A stretch of 64,000 bases of DNA from NCBI GenBank assembly GCA_039028975.1, contig JBCCHB010000056.1:27878-91877 (forward strand). The letters run 5' to 3'. The notes under the pieces were generated by a model that saw nothing but the letters and a program-made list of their open reading frames with translations, was not told the origin of the DNA and made no database searches. Both the position numbers and the translations under genes were made by a program. Positions 17,306-25,866 of this stretch are shown one piece after another (the first letter of the stretch is position 1; the number at the start of each line of letters is the position of its first letter). Source of the DNA: JAHBNG01 sp039028975 (GTDB lineage: Bacteria > Chloroflexota > Anaerolineae > Caldilineales > Caldilineaceae).

Positions 17306-20300
17306 TCAGTTGCACCCCTCCACCGCCCCCAACGCCAACAACGACTCCCGCTCCACCTCCGAGATTCCTGTCACGCCGGTAATATCCATCCGCTCGTACA
17401 GCCGATCTGGCTGCAAGACCCGAACCGTCTGCCCCATCTCCAGATTCCACAGCCGCACGGTGCCATCTTTACTGCCGCTGGCCAGGGTCTGCTCATCCAC
17501 AAAGCAGACAGCGTAGACCGTGCTTTCATGACCTTCCAACGTGGCGATACATTCACCGGAGGCCACATCCCAAACCCGCACCGTCGTGTCCACGCTGCCG
17601 CTGGCGACCAGGGTGCCACTTGGGCTAGCCGCCACGGAGACGACCTGATCGGCGTGCTCCGTCAACGTTTGGCGCAGCGTTCTCGCCTCCACATCCCACA
17701 GCCGTGCCGTGTTGTCAGTGGAGGCAGAGACGAGGGATATTTGCTCGGCATTGTCGGCTGGCAGAAAATCGATGCTCCAGATAGGCCCAGTATGCCCAAC
17801 CAGGGTTTGCCAACCACTCTTCCTATCATCTCCATCATCTAGCTCATACCCGCCATCTTCCTCACCTCCATCATCCAAGCCCTGGGTCAGATCCCAAAGC
17901 CAGATCCTGCCGTCCTCATTGCCGCCGGCCAGCCACCGCTCTAATGGATCGATGGCGAGGCAGTAAAATTCATTCTCGCAAATAGGCAGGAATCCACTGG
18001 GCTTGCCGCTGCTCAATTCCCACAGATGGACCGACGTCTCGTGGACGGCCCCCATCAGGTCGCGCTGTTTTGCAATGGCCACCCCGCGAATCCACGTATT
18101 GTTAGGTGTGGGCATGGTGCGGCTGCGGCCCGTCTCCAGATCCCAATGCTGGACTGTCGTATCGCTGCTGCCGCTCAAGAGCGTCTTGCCATCGGGACCA
18201 AAGGCTAAGGCATTGATCCGATCCGTATGCCCCACCAACGTCTCAAGACATGCCCCACTCCCCACGTCCCAAATGTGAATCCTTCGATCCTCCCCCGCAC
18301 AAGCCAGCAACAGAGTCTGTTGGTCGTTTGGTCTGTTGGTCTGTTGGTCGTTTGGTCTCGTCGTCTCCCGCCAAATCGCTACATCATAAATCGCCGGATT
18401 GTAGCCAGAAATCGTCCCAATCTGCTGAAAGCTCTCCACGCTCCACAGGCAGAGTTGGCTATCGTCCCCGCTGCTCACCAGGAGAGGCTCGCAGGGGCTA
18501 AAGGCCAAATCCCAAATGTGGCTGCTGTGGCCTTTCAGAATGGCCAGTTCATTCTGGGATTCGACGTCCCAAGAGTGAATATGGTTGTCGTAATCGCCGC
18601 AGGCCAGGATCTGGCTGTCTGGGCTGAAGGCTAATCCGCGGGTCCGGTTGGGGACAGTCCACGTCTGGATGCACCGGCCGGTTGCGCTCTCCCACAGCCG
18701 TACGGTCCGGTCGTTGCCGCAGGAAGCGAACCAGCGCCCATTCGGGCTGTACGCCACATCCCACACCCAGCTGGCGTGCTCGCCTAACGTGCGCATGCAG
18801 GTGCCGGTGCGCGTATCCCAAACCCGGATCGTGTGGTCTCCGCTGCCGCTGATCAGCGTATTGCCTTCCGGGTAAAAGGCCAGCGACCAGACCCAGGACG
18901 TGTGCCCAGCCATGGTTCGGATCAGGTCACCGCTCTCAATCTGCCAAAGTCGAATTTTGGCATCCTCGCCGCCAGTGGCCATAAACGTTCCGGTCGGATC
19001 CAGGGCAAGCGAAAGGACGCGGCCGGAATGACCATGTAGCGTGCGGAGTAGCTGCCCCGTCTCCACATCCCACTGCCGAACCGTCTGGTCATCACTCGTT
19101 GAGAAGAGGTGCTGGCCGTCTGGTGTAAAGGCAACTTGGCGCACCCAGTCGTTGTGCCCCTTCAAGAGCAGATGCTGGCTGTTTGCTCGAACGTCCCAAA
19201 GCCGAATGTCGCCGACCGCGGTTCCGGTTGCCAGCAGAGAGCCGTCCGGAGCGTAAGCCAAGCAGAGCACCCGATCAAAGAGCTGGCTAAAGACCGATGA
19301 GCGCAGATCGGCATGGGCAAAATCTACATCCCTGAGCGGCAGGTCAAGCATATACGCCTGCCAGATGGGAAGTTGGGAAAAATCAGATCCTGTGAGATCG
19401 ACGTTCATGTAACGCAGCAGATTAAAGAGATTGCCACCTGCATAGCCGGGAATCAGGCCGGGTTGCCGACGCAGATTATCAATCAGTGTAAGCAGATGTT
19501 TGACAAGATGATCCTGGCTACGGAAATTTGCCAACAACAAGTTAACCAGCGGCTCGAAGATAAACAGCTCTTGAATCTGTCGGATATATTCCTTGGATTC
19601 TGCCTTGACCAACGCAAAGCGATTGAGCCAATCGATCTCCCCGCTCGTTATCTCTTTCTGGGCTACGTTCACCAACCGTTGTAACAGAAATGTCGAAACC
19701 ATGTCGTGTAAGGTGTAGCCAATTTCGCTGCGCAAGATAAGGGATCGTTGATCGAGGCTTTGGAGTGCGCTGAAGATAGCCCGTTGCTCTATAGCGCCAA
19801 CGAAATTCTGCTGGATGCGTCTCACTAAGGTTGGCTCTTGTTCAATGGCCAGCCAGACAAGGACATCTAGTTCACCTTGGGACAGCCGATCAACCTGTTC
19901 TCGGATAAGGCTCTCCACATCGAGTAGATTTGTACTCTCGGCATCTTCCAGAAAGCGACCAATATCGCCCTGGTAAAGGATGCGGATCAAGCTTCCCGTC
20001 ATCTTGAGGGTTAGTAGGTTACCGGAAAGGCTTGTCACCAACTTCTCCCACTGAACTTGAGTACCCGAAAGTTGTTTACCAGCAAGGACCGCCCGCGCCG
20101 CGCTTGTCTCCACACCTTGTAGCCTCAACAGCTGAACTGGACTTTCTTCGCCTTCCAGGTACAAGAGGCTTGACGGCACTTCGCGGGTTGTCAAAAGCAG
20201 GCAGCTTTGATGCTCGACGGTAGCTATGTGGTGCAGAAAGTGTGCATAATCAGCAAAATCATTCTGAAAGGCTCCAGACTCTGTTCTCTGGGCCATGAGG

Positions 20301-21199
20301 GTCTCCAGGTTGTCCAAGATGAGTAGGCAACGAAAGCGCCGCAAGGTTTCGATGAAGAGATCAAGCAGTTGGGTTACAGAGGTCGATATATCGATGATGT
20401 TGTTCGGTGTTTGCTCATACCCAAGGCCAACCTGACCAAATTGTGGCATAAGCTGTAACGAAAAGCGTAGCAGTTCATCTAATGGCATGGCGTGGCGCAA
20501 TGAAAGCCAGATGATGCTAACAAAATCCGAAGCAACCTCTACCGCGCTCATTTTGGCCAGCATGGATTTGCCCATGCCGCCAAGCCCGCTGACGACAACG
20601 ATTCGGCTACGGTTTTGGCGTATCCAGCCGAATAGAGTGGCCAATTCATCTTCACGGTAATAGAATGTCGAGATGTCGGGAGAAACACCCCAATAGACGT
20701 TTCGTTGTGGGAAGTTTGATGACGACAACGTTTCCCCTTGTACAGAAGAGTTTCCACCAATATCTTCAGACTGTCTGGACAGACCAGACTCATCAATTTC
20801 CTGAAGAGCGGGTTCAATTCGGCCGGCCATATATCGAGTACTACAATCGATCAGTTCATTCCAGGAGTGCAATGCCTGGGACCTATGATAATTATTCCGA
20901 ATGGCATCGTTGACTTCGTGAAGCAGCGTCACCTGGCTCGATTCATTCGGTTCAAGGGTATGGTCATTGGGTTCGCCATCTTTCTGCTCTGGTTCAGCCT
21001 CATGCCTCTCGTAGAATAGCTGAGCCAGGTGAGCAATGTAACCCACCGGTGGTTTTGAATCGCCATTTTCGTAACGGGTGATGGTAGAGCGGTGACAGCC
21101 AAAGTAATCAGCAGCAACTTGGTGGGAGCGAAACATCTGGAGACGGAAACGGCTTAGAAAATCACCCAAGTACCCTTGATATTGCGGAATGTAACTCAT
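17306..21199 (-). CDS. XRE-HTH / NB-ARC / WD40 STAND protein
   Basis: A 1297-aa protein. N-terminus: an XRE-type helix-turn-helix (VAADYFGCHRSTITRYENG, about residues 25-60). Centre: an NB-ARC/AP-ATPase with P-loop GLGGMGKS near 208-216 and Walker B CLLILDNLE. C-terminus: 14 WD40 repeats (closing IRLWDV, VRQWDV, IRVWDT and so on), enough for two seven-bladed propellers, then the ERMDITGVTGIS..LLALGAVE tail common to large bacterial WD40-STAND proteins. STAND proteins are nucleotide-switched scaffolds that sense a ligand through their repeat domain; with a DNA-binding N-terminus this one is probably a regulator, though defence roles are known for relatives. A recent low-complexity insertion lies between blades 7 and 8. 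The upstream neighbour, 110 bases away on the same strand, is the DJ-1-like gene. Confidence 0.88.
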   Translation of the reverse strand: MSYIPQYQGYLGDFLSRFRLQMFRSHQVAADYFGCHRSTITRYENGDSKPPVGYIAHLAQLFYERHEAEPEQKDGEPNDHTLEPNESSQVTLLHEVNDAIRNNYHRSQALHSWNELIDCSTRYMAGRIEPALQEIDESGLSRQSEDIGGNSSVQGETLSSSNFPQRNVYWGVSPDISTFYYREDELATLFGWIRQNRSRIVVVSGLGGMGKSMLAKMSAVEVASDFVSIIWLSLRHAMPLDELLRFSLQLMPQFGQVGLGYEQTPNNIIDISTSVTQLLDLFIETLRRFRCLLILDNLETLMAQRTESGAFQNDFADYAHFLHHIATVEHQSCLLLTTREVPSSLLYLEGEESPVQLLRLQGVETSAARAVLAGKQLSGTQVQWEKLVTSLSGNLLTLKMTGSLIRILYQGDIGRFLEDAESTNLLDVESLIREQVDRLSQGELDVLVWLAIEQEPTLVRRIQQNFVGAIEQRAIFSALQSLDQRSLILRSEIGYTLHDMVSTFLLQRLVNVAQKEITSGEIDWLNRFALVKAESKEYIRQIQELFIFEPLVNLLLANFRSQDHLVKHLLTLIDNLRRQPGLIPGYAGGNLFNLLRYMNVDLTGSDFSQLPIWQAYMLDLPLRDVDFAHADLRSSVFSQLFDRVLCLAYAPDGSLLATGTAVGDIRLWDVRANSQHLLLKGHNDWVRQVAFTPDGQHLFSTSDDQTVRQWDVETGQLLRTLHGHSGRVLSLALDPTGTFMATGGEDAKIRLWQIESGDLIRTMAGHTSWVWSLAFYPEGNTLISGSGDHTIRVWDTRTGTCMRTLGEHASWVWDVAYSPNGRWFASCGNDRTVRLWESATGRCIQTWTVPNRTRGLAFSPDSQILACGDYDNHIHSWDVESQNELAILKGHSSHIWDLAFSPCEPLLVSSGDDSQLCLWSVESFQQIGTISGYNPAIYDVAIWRETTRPNDQQTNRPNDQQTLLLACAGEDRRIHIWDVGSGACLETLVGHTDRINALAFGPDGKTLLSGSSDTTVQHWDLETGRSRTMPTPNNTWIRGVAIAKQRDLMGAVHETSVHLWELSSGKPSGFLPICENEFYCLAIDPLERWLAGGNEDGRIWLWDLTQGLDDGGEEDGGYELDDGDDRKSGWQTLVGHTGPIWSIDFLPADNAEQISLVSASTDNTARLWDVEARTLRQTLTEHADQVVSVAASPSGTLVASGSVDTTVRVWDVASGECIATLEGHESTVYAVCFVDEQTLASGSKDGTVRLWNLEMGQTVRVLQPDRLYERMDITGVTGISEVERESLLALGAVEGCN
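18315..18362. repeat. 24-bp tandem duplication inside WD40 coding region
   Basis: Two 24-base units built from GTCTGTTGGTCGTTTG encode the repeated residues RPNDQQTN between WD40 blades 7 and 8. The frame is kept because the unit is divisible by three. It looks like a recent slippage expansion in a surface loop. Confidence 0.85.
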
Positions 21200-21268
21200 A
21201 AAGGTTTTGAATTAAGATTTACTTACAAAAACAGTATATATCGGCACGCTGGCTGTGGCTGAACCAAT

Positions 21269-21302
21269 CATGCACCAATAGTTCGTGCAGAATTGGTGCA
21301 TG
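21269..21302. promoter_or_regulatory. 11-bp inverted repeat ahead of the STAND-WD40 gene
   Basis: Arms CATGCACCAAT and ATTGGTGCATG are perfect around 12 bases. The site lies 8 bases past the DJ-1-like stop and about 70-100 bases upstream of the XRE-STAND start. With no U-run it fits an operator for the XRE domain better than a terminator, but either is possible. Confidence 0.5.
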
Positions 21303-21309
21303 CGTATCG

Positions 21310-21936
21310 TCAAGGTGACGGTACACTATTGGCAGGATGCGCTTCATTCATGAGAGCCAAATAGCTACTCAATCTGCGGACGTCATCAATCAATGTTGAT
21401 TCATGGACCAATACCTGCACCCGGTGTTTGGCAACCGGAAAGATTTCCAGATCGGTTCCATCAACTCGACCGGTAATAAATTGAGCATCATTTTCGGCGG
21501 CGCGTTGCAAAAAAATTCGTACTCGTGGATCTGTATCAATTTGGCCAAGGATGGGCGAATGACAGGGGATAATCACGCAAGCCGCATTTGGAGCCAATGG
21601 TAATGCATCGCCTAATGTACTGTCTGTCGCCAGGGGCATCCCATGCTGTCCCCAAGCAAGTTTACCGGTCAGGCCAATCAATTGGGTGGCGACCCCAGCT
21701 TGCCGGAACTGGGTTAGATACAGAACGGCAAGCATCTCGTCGAACTGGTTGCCCCAAAAGACAAAGGCCACGGGATGGTTTGGTTTCTCATACATTGGAT
21801 ACACCGCTTGCTCATTGTGTTGATTCATTGTGTTGATTTGGCGTTGGTCATCGTTTCGACTCTGACTGTCACGTGTGGGCGAAGCCATGACTGTGACCAT
21901 CGATCCATTATTGTTGTGTTGGTGTAAGTCTGACAT
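21310..21936 (-). CDS. Degenerate DJ-1/PfpI-like protein (cassette copy 1)
   Basis: A 208-aa product: about 50 poorly conserved residues, then a DJ-1/PfpI-like fold: VAFVFWGNQFDEMLAVLYL, FRQAGVATQLIGLTG, HGMPLATDSTLGDAL and AACVIIPCHSP. The acidic residue of the FxE motif (equivalent to the DJ-1 glutamate) is kept, but the usual nucleophile elbow AIC.G is replaced by QFITGRVDG, so a protease or deglycase activity is doubtful; a Cys sits instead in IIPCH. A paralogue with the same changes is at 48770. In both places the gene is divergent from an HTH-NB-ARC gene. A sensor or partner role in that regulator system is inference. No good ribosome site is visible; MNQHNEQ at 21828 is an alternative start. 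Confidence 0.72.
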   Translation of the reverse strand: MSDLHQHNNNGSMVTVMASPTRDSQSRNDDQRQINTMNQHNEQAVYPMYEKPNHPVAFVFWGNQFDEMLAVLYLTQFRQAGVATQLIGLTGKLAWGQHGMPLATDSTLGDALPLAPNAACVIIPCHSPILGQIDTDPRVRIFLQRAAENDAQFITGRVDGTDLEIFPVAKHRVQVLVHESTLIDDVRRLSSYLALMNEAHPANSVPSP

Positions 21937-21971
21937 ACACTTTATGGTACATGAGGTTGGCTGTCGTGGTT

Positions 21972-22021
21972 TATCTTTTATCTATCTAGCTCTATCCAAT
22001 CTCTATCCAATGTTATCCAAT
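21972..22021. promoter_or_regulatory. Helically phased TATC/TATCCAAT direct repeats
   Basis: TATC occurs at 21972, 21983, 21993, 22004 and 22014, each 10-11 bases apart; the last three extend to TATCCAAT. The array lies 36-85 bases ahead of the DJ-1-like start in the divergent region shared with the HTH-NB-ARC gene. Spacing at one helical turn is typical of direct-repeat operators of OmpR/PhoB- or SARP-type regulators. The remaining stretch to 22479 holds no other feature that I can support. Confidence 0.6.
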
Positions 22022-22479
22022 AGCGGAACAATCCGGCTTTTTGCTCAAAAATGTCAACTTTCTGTTGAAATTTTACATAGATTGTGCTATCCTACCTTCT
22101 GATATTTTCGGATAAGGTATATCAAATCTATATAAGTCGTTCTTATTAGAAATTTGGGCCGTTCCAAGAAAAAGAATCCCCATAAATCAGCGGAGCAAGC
22201 ATTCTCTAATGCGGATCTGCCTCGAGAAGTCCGGCGTAAGAGATTACACGCAGTAGGAATTCTCAGAGTGAAAGTGTAAAAGCCGCTCAAAAAGACGCAG
22301 TAGAGGCTGAAGGGTCTCTCTAGACTAGCTGGAGCCGTTCCCAAATGCTCAGAAGCCTGAGAGAATTTCTGCCCACTATGTCTTTTTTGGCCCTACTGCG
22401 TGTAATAGAGAACGCCTCCTCCGCGGTACTTATTTTCTTGGAGCAGCCCTATTCGAATGACAAAGAGAATTATCAACTG

Positions 22480-23892
22480 ATGTTTGTTACAGTTAAACAA
22501 GTCAAAGATGCACTGAAACAGTGGCATAGTTCGTCCGCTGTAAGCAGTTCAGTGGCGAATCTCCGCTGCCTACTCAAAGAAGCTCAGGCGCTTAATGGAA
22601 GCTCTTCCGCCAAAGCCAAACCGCAAACTTGCACAAATGATGTGCTATATAGCGGCCTGCAAAATTTGCGTGCTAGCAATCAAGAGGCAGCAACGCTACT
22701 TGAAGCTCGCTTCCTGGATAGCAAATCGATTCGAGGTGTTGCCAACCAGCGAAATATGGCCGAGAGTTATATCTACAAGCTGCTCGATCAGGCCACGGCA
22801 CAACTCACAGATATTCTAAACCAGCAAGAGAACGAGCTGCGCGCCAGCCGACGCGAGGCCTGGCGCGGCCGACTGGAAGCACCTTCTTATGGTTGCTTGA
22901 TTGGGATAGAACACCATCAGCAACTTTTGATCGAGCGTTGCATGTCGCCAGAGCCACCCTGGTTACTATCGATTGAGGGTATGGGCGGAATTGGTAAGAC
23001 GTCTCTGACCCATGCAGTAGTGAGTGAACTTATTGAGCATGAGAACCTGGATGAGATCGTCTGGGTGAGTGCCAAGCCAACTCATCTTTCGCCTATGGGG
23101 ATGATTCAATCCCGATCCAATGTAGCAACGCAGGCCAGCGCCATCCTCTATGAGCTGATCTTACAGATTGCCCCAGAAACACCCGCTGCATCCAGCTTTG
23201 CGCCAGATCAATTGATCGGTATTTTACGTCCGTACCTTACCAGAGAGCGGTACCTTATTGTCATCGACAATTTGGAGACGGTTGAAGACCTAAACGAACT
23301 ACTGCCTCATTTAGAAAAACTCACCGCTCCATCCCGCTTTGTACTGACTTCTCGGGAGCGCACCGCGGCCATGCAACCGATCTATCGCTTTATTGTCCCA
23401 GAATTAGGTGAGGTGGATGCCCTCCAACTCATTCGCCAAGAGGCTGAACAAAGCAATGTCCCACGCATCGCCCAGCTCGATGATGCTGACCTGGCTTCTA
23501 TCTACCAGTGCGTTGGTGGACACCCATTAGCCTTGCGACTGGTGGTCGGATTAGCCCACGCCAATGCCGTGGATGCAATTTTGTCGGATTTAACAGAGGC
23601 CCAAGGAGAACCAACGGAAAATCTCTATCACTTTATTTATCGCAATGCATGGGATAGCCTGGACGAACTAAGCCAGCAGGTTTTGCTGCTTATGGTGCTA
23701 GTTCAATCAGGAGGAGAGCCGATCTCCTTTATGGCCGCGGCATCCGAACTTTCTGAGCAAGAAGTGAGAACCGGGTTGAACCAACTTGACCGGTTTAATT
23801 TAGTCAACGTTCATCAATCAGCAACAGAAGTGCGTTATAGCCTTCACAGTCTGACGCGCACTTTTTTGATACAACAGGCATTAGCCTGGTAG
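22480..23892 (+). CDS. HTH-NB-ARC STAND protein (cassette copy 1)
   Basis: A 470-aa product. The start at 22480 (MFVTVKQVKDAL) is chosen because it aligns with the N-terminus of the paralogue at 48381; an in-frame ATG at 22345 would add 45 residues without counterpart. Residues about 70-112 form a sigma-70 region-4-like helix-turn-helix (LLEARFLDSKSIRGVANQRNM). NB-ARC follows: P-loop GMGGIGKTS (167-175), Walker B LIVIDNLE with D263, FVLTSRE, and GGHPLALRLVVG in place of GLPLAL. A winged-helix-like C-terminus ends in RYSLHSLTRTFL. There is no repeat sensor domain in this chain; the next gene encodes a TPR protein, so the sensor may act in trans. This looks like a split version of AfsR/MalT-like STAND regulators. 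Confidence 0.82.
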   Translation: MFVTVKQVKDALKQWHSSSAVSSSVANLRCLLKEAQALNGSSSAKAKPQTCTNDVLYSGLQNLRASNQEAATLLEARFLDSKSIRGVANQRNMAESYIYKLLDQATAQLTDILNQQENELRASRREAWRGRLEAPSYGCLIGIEHHQQLLIERCMSPEPPWLLSIEGMGGIGKTSLTHAVVSELIEHENLDEIVWVSAKPTHLSPMGMIQSRSNVATQASAILYELILQIAPETPAASSFAPDQLIGILRPYLTRERYLIVIDNLETVEDLNELLPHLEKLTAPSRFVLTSRERTAAMQPIYRFIVPELGEVDALQLIRQEAEQSNVPRIAQLDDADLASIYQCVGGHPLALRLVVGLAHANAVDAILSDLTEAQGEPTENLYHFIYRNAWDSLDELSQQVLLLMVLVQSGGEPISFMAAASELSEQEVRTGLNQLDRFNLVNVHQSATEVRYSLHSLTRTFLIQQALAW

Positions 23893-24007
23893 GTTAATCG
23901 CCGCGATTGTCTTGCGCGCCTGCTTTGATAGAGGAGATTCTGCCAGCTTCTGCTACATTGTGCGTTCGGCTATTGACCAACCAAAAAGATTTAGTTAAAG
24001 TGACTTA

Positions 24008-25288
24008 ATGAGTTCGGAGTGTTCTCTCCAAGAAAATAATCCAACACCTCATTGTTCCAGTCATCCTTGCCTAAATGATCAAACAGACCAGCAACAGTTG
24101 GCAGTTCAGCGCGCCCGTATCTATCAACATATGCGTGCGATGGCCTCTTTCCTCCATCAACAGGTGGTAGCACTGAGTACGATGCGTATGAGTGATGCGC
24201 TTCAGGAGCAGATTCTGGCACTGCTCGATCATGCCTTGAAGCACCCAGAGCCTTGGCCTCAGATACGACTGCTGATGTTATCATTGGCGGCAAAAATTGA
24301 GCAGCGAGGACTTGAGGTTCGGTGGATCAGGCCGCTCGGTGATGCCGTTGAATTATGTAAAAAATTAGCCGACGCCGAAGCCCAAAGCGCGCTGTCACTC
24401 ATCTTGGGATTAACCTATCAGTCAAACAGTCAGTGGGATCCAGCAGAGATTTATTATCAACAAAGTGCCGAGGCGGCAAGAGCAACAGGGAATGTACAAG
24501 CAGAGGCACTGGCACTCAGCCGGCTAGCCTATCTACATCGCGTGAATGAAAACATCCCGCAGGCCGAATCCTTAGCCCACAGCGCGTTGCGGTTGTTACC
24601 TGAAGGCGATTGTTCACGGGAGTTTGCCTATTTTGTGCTTGGAACAACGGCCGCAGACCGTCAAGACACTGATAAGGCGGAACGCTACTTTCGGCGTTCT
24701 TTGGTTTTGTGCCAATTGCGCAGTGATGAGTTTTCCATTGCTAAACGGAAACGAGATCTAGGCGTTTTATTGACCGATGCGACAAAGTATCGGGAGGCAC
24801 GAGTCTGTTTGGAAGAGGCATTAGCGTTCTTTGAGCGCCTTGACTTTGCGCTTGAATGTGCCCAAGTAAAAGAAAGCTTGGGGGTAATTTATCGTCGGCT
24901 CCAACAACCGAAAACGGCTCTTGATTACTATGCTGATGCGTTAAGGACATTCCTGCAGATTCAATCCAAACACCAACTAGCACAAATCTATAACAATCAA
25001 GGATATTGTTATAGATTAATTGACCGTTGGTCAGAAGCCGAGGCAGCATTCATTGCAAGTGCTAATCTTTGGGAAGAAGTTGACATGCCTGTCTCACAAA
25101 TTAACGCTTTGGATAATTTGGGTGAAGTATATCTACACCTTTGGGAAAAAACTCTTGCAATCAACACCTTTCGACAAGCAGCCTCTAATTTGCCAAAGAT
25201 TCGGAATCACCCACGATATTGTCGCTTAAGAGAAATGGTCTATGAACACCTGGAAGAAGCAGAGAGATTAGATGAAACCGGAGAATAA
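24008..25288 (+). CDS. TPR protein (cassette copy 1)
   Basis: A 426-aa all-helical protein with about seven TPR motifs (for example ALSRLAYLHRVNENIPQAESLAHSA and IYNNQGYCYRLIDRWSEAEAAF). No enzyme domain, signal peptide or membrane segment. It starts 115 bases after the HTH-NB-ARC gene on the same strand, and its end converges on the 59-aa peptide gene with 27 bases between stops. It is homologous over its length to the 399-aa TPR protein at 45157-46356. TPR arrays bind peptides or proteins; in RRNPP quorum systems the TPR protein is the receptor of a secreted peptide. That role here is inference. Confidence 0.8.
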   Translation: MSSECSLQENNPTPHCSSHPCLNDQTDQQQLAVQRARIYQHMRAMASFLHQQVVALSTMRMSDALQEQILALLDHALKHPEPWPQIRLLMLSLAAKIEQRGLEVRWIRPLGDAVELCKKLADAEAQSALSLILGLTYQSNSQWDPAEIYYQQSAEAARATGNVQAEALALSRLAYLHRVNENIPQAESLAHSALRLLPEGDCSREFAYFVLGTTAADRQDTDKAERYFRRSLVLCQLRSDEFSIAKRKRDLGVLLTDATKYREARVCLEEALAFFERLDFALECAQVKESLGVIYRRLQQPKTALDYYADALRTFLQIQSKHQLAQIYNNQGYCYRLIDRWSEAEAAFIASANLWEEVDMPVSQINALDNLGEVYLHLWEKTLAINTFRQAASNLPKIRNHPRYCRLREMVYEHLEEAERLDETGE

Positions 25289-25315
25289 TTTCTCTGCTTA
25301 TTCCAGCTTTTTGAT

Positions 25316-25495
25316 CTATCCGTTTCCGTAACCGGATCCATCATCACCAGCAATGTGCGGCATAGGCTCAAACGTGTCAGCGGTCTCTATGAGTTGATTG
25401 AACGCCGGCAACGAGCTTAGGGCAAAGACCAGAATTGCCAGTGAAGAAATATAGACGGCACGAAAATTGATTCGCTTGACAAAGAACAGGTTCAT
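25316..25495 (-). CDS. 59-aa membrane or secreted peptide (cassette copy 1)
   Basis: MNLFFVKRINFRAVYISS begins a 59-aa product: basic start, hydrophobic residues about 13-30, then an acidic tail ending DDGSGYGNG. The ATG at 25495 has GGAGG at the right distance; the TTG six bases earlier does not. It converges on the TPR gene, as peptide 44970 does in cassette 2. Its tail can be aligned loosely with that of the cassette-2 peptides (E-x-M, then I/L-A, then D, then G-x-G). It is either a secreted pro-peptide or a small membrane effector. Confidence 0.65.
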   Translation of the reverse strand: MNLFFVKRINFRAVYISSLAILVFALSSLPAFNQLIETADTFEPMPHIAGDDGSGYGNG

Positions 25496-25551
25496 TCTCA
25501 AAGTCCTCCAGAGTTAAGAGAGGCTCATTGAGATGTGGGTACCCTCCGCGA

Positions 25552-25670
25552 ATTGGTGGTCGGTAGGTCGGTAGGTCGGTAGGTCAGTAGACGAGTTATT
25601 GTCACGTACCGATTACCGAACACCGATTACCGAAAACCGATTTACCGATTACCTAACACCGATTACCTGA
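25552..25670. repeat. Low-complexity GGT/ACC repeat tract
   Basis: Three CGGTAGGT units (from 25561) are followed by four or five units of an ACCGATTACC(G/T)AA(C/A) motif (25607-25668). The two parts are nearly complementary (CGGTAGGTCGGT against ACCGATTACCG), so a transcript or single strand could fold into a long hairpin. It lies between the peptide gene and the sigma factor gene and has no coding potential. Confidence 0.8.
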
Positions 25671-25866
25671 CAAACGCGGCGCACGTGCTTCCCACAATGA
25701 ACGATATTTATTAGATTTCTGTCAATGAAGCGTTGTTACGTAATGTTGGTGCATCGACAGAATATGACCTCATCGTATCCGGATAAATGTAGTCATCTGC
25801 TTGATAAGAGAAAGTTCGCACCAAAACGTTACAGGTCTTGAAAAATTCAAAGAGATAATTTTAGTT

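Noticed and set aside
22345..22479. N-terminal extension of the cassette-1 NB-ARC protein
   Set aside because: The extra 45 residues have no counterpart in the paralogue, which aligns from 22480 onward; kept as an unlikely alternative start.
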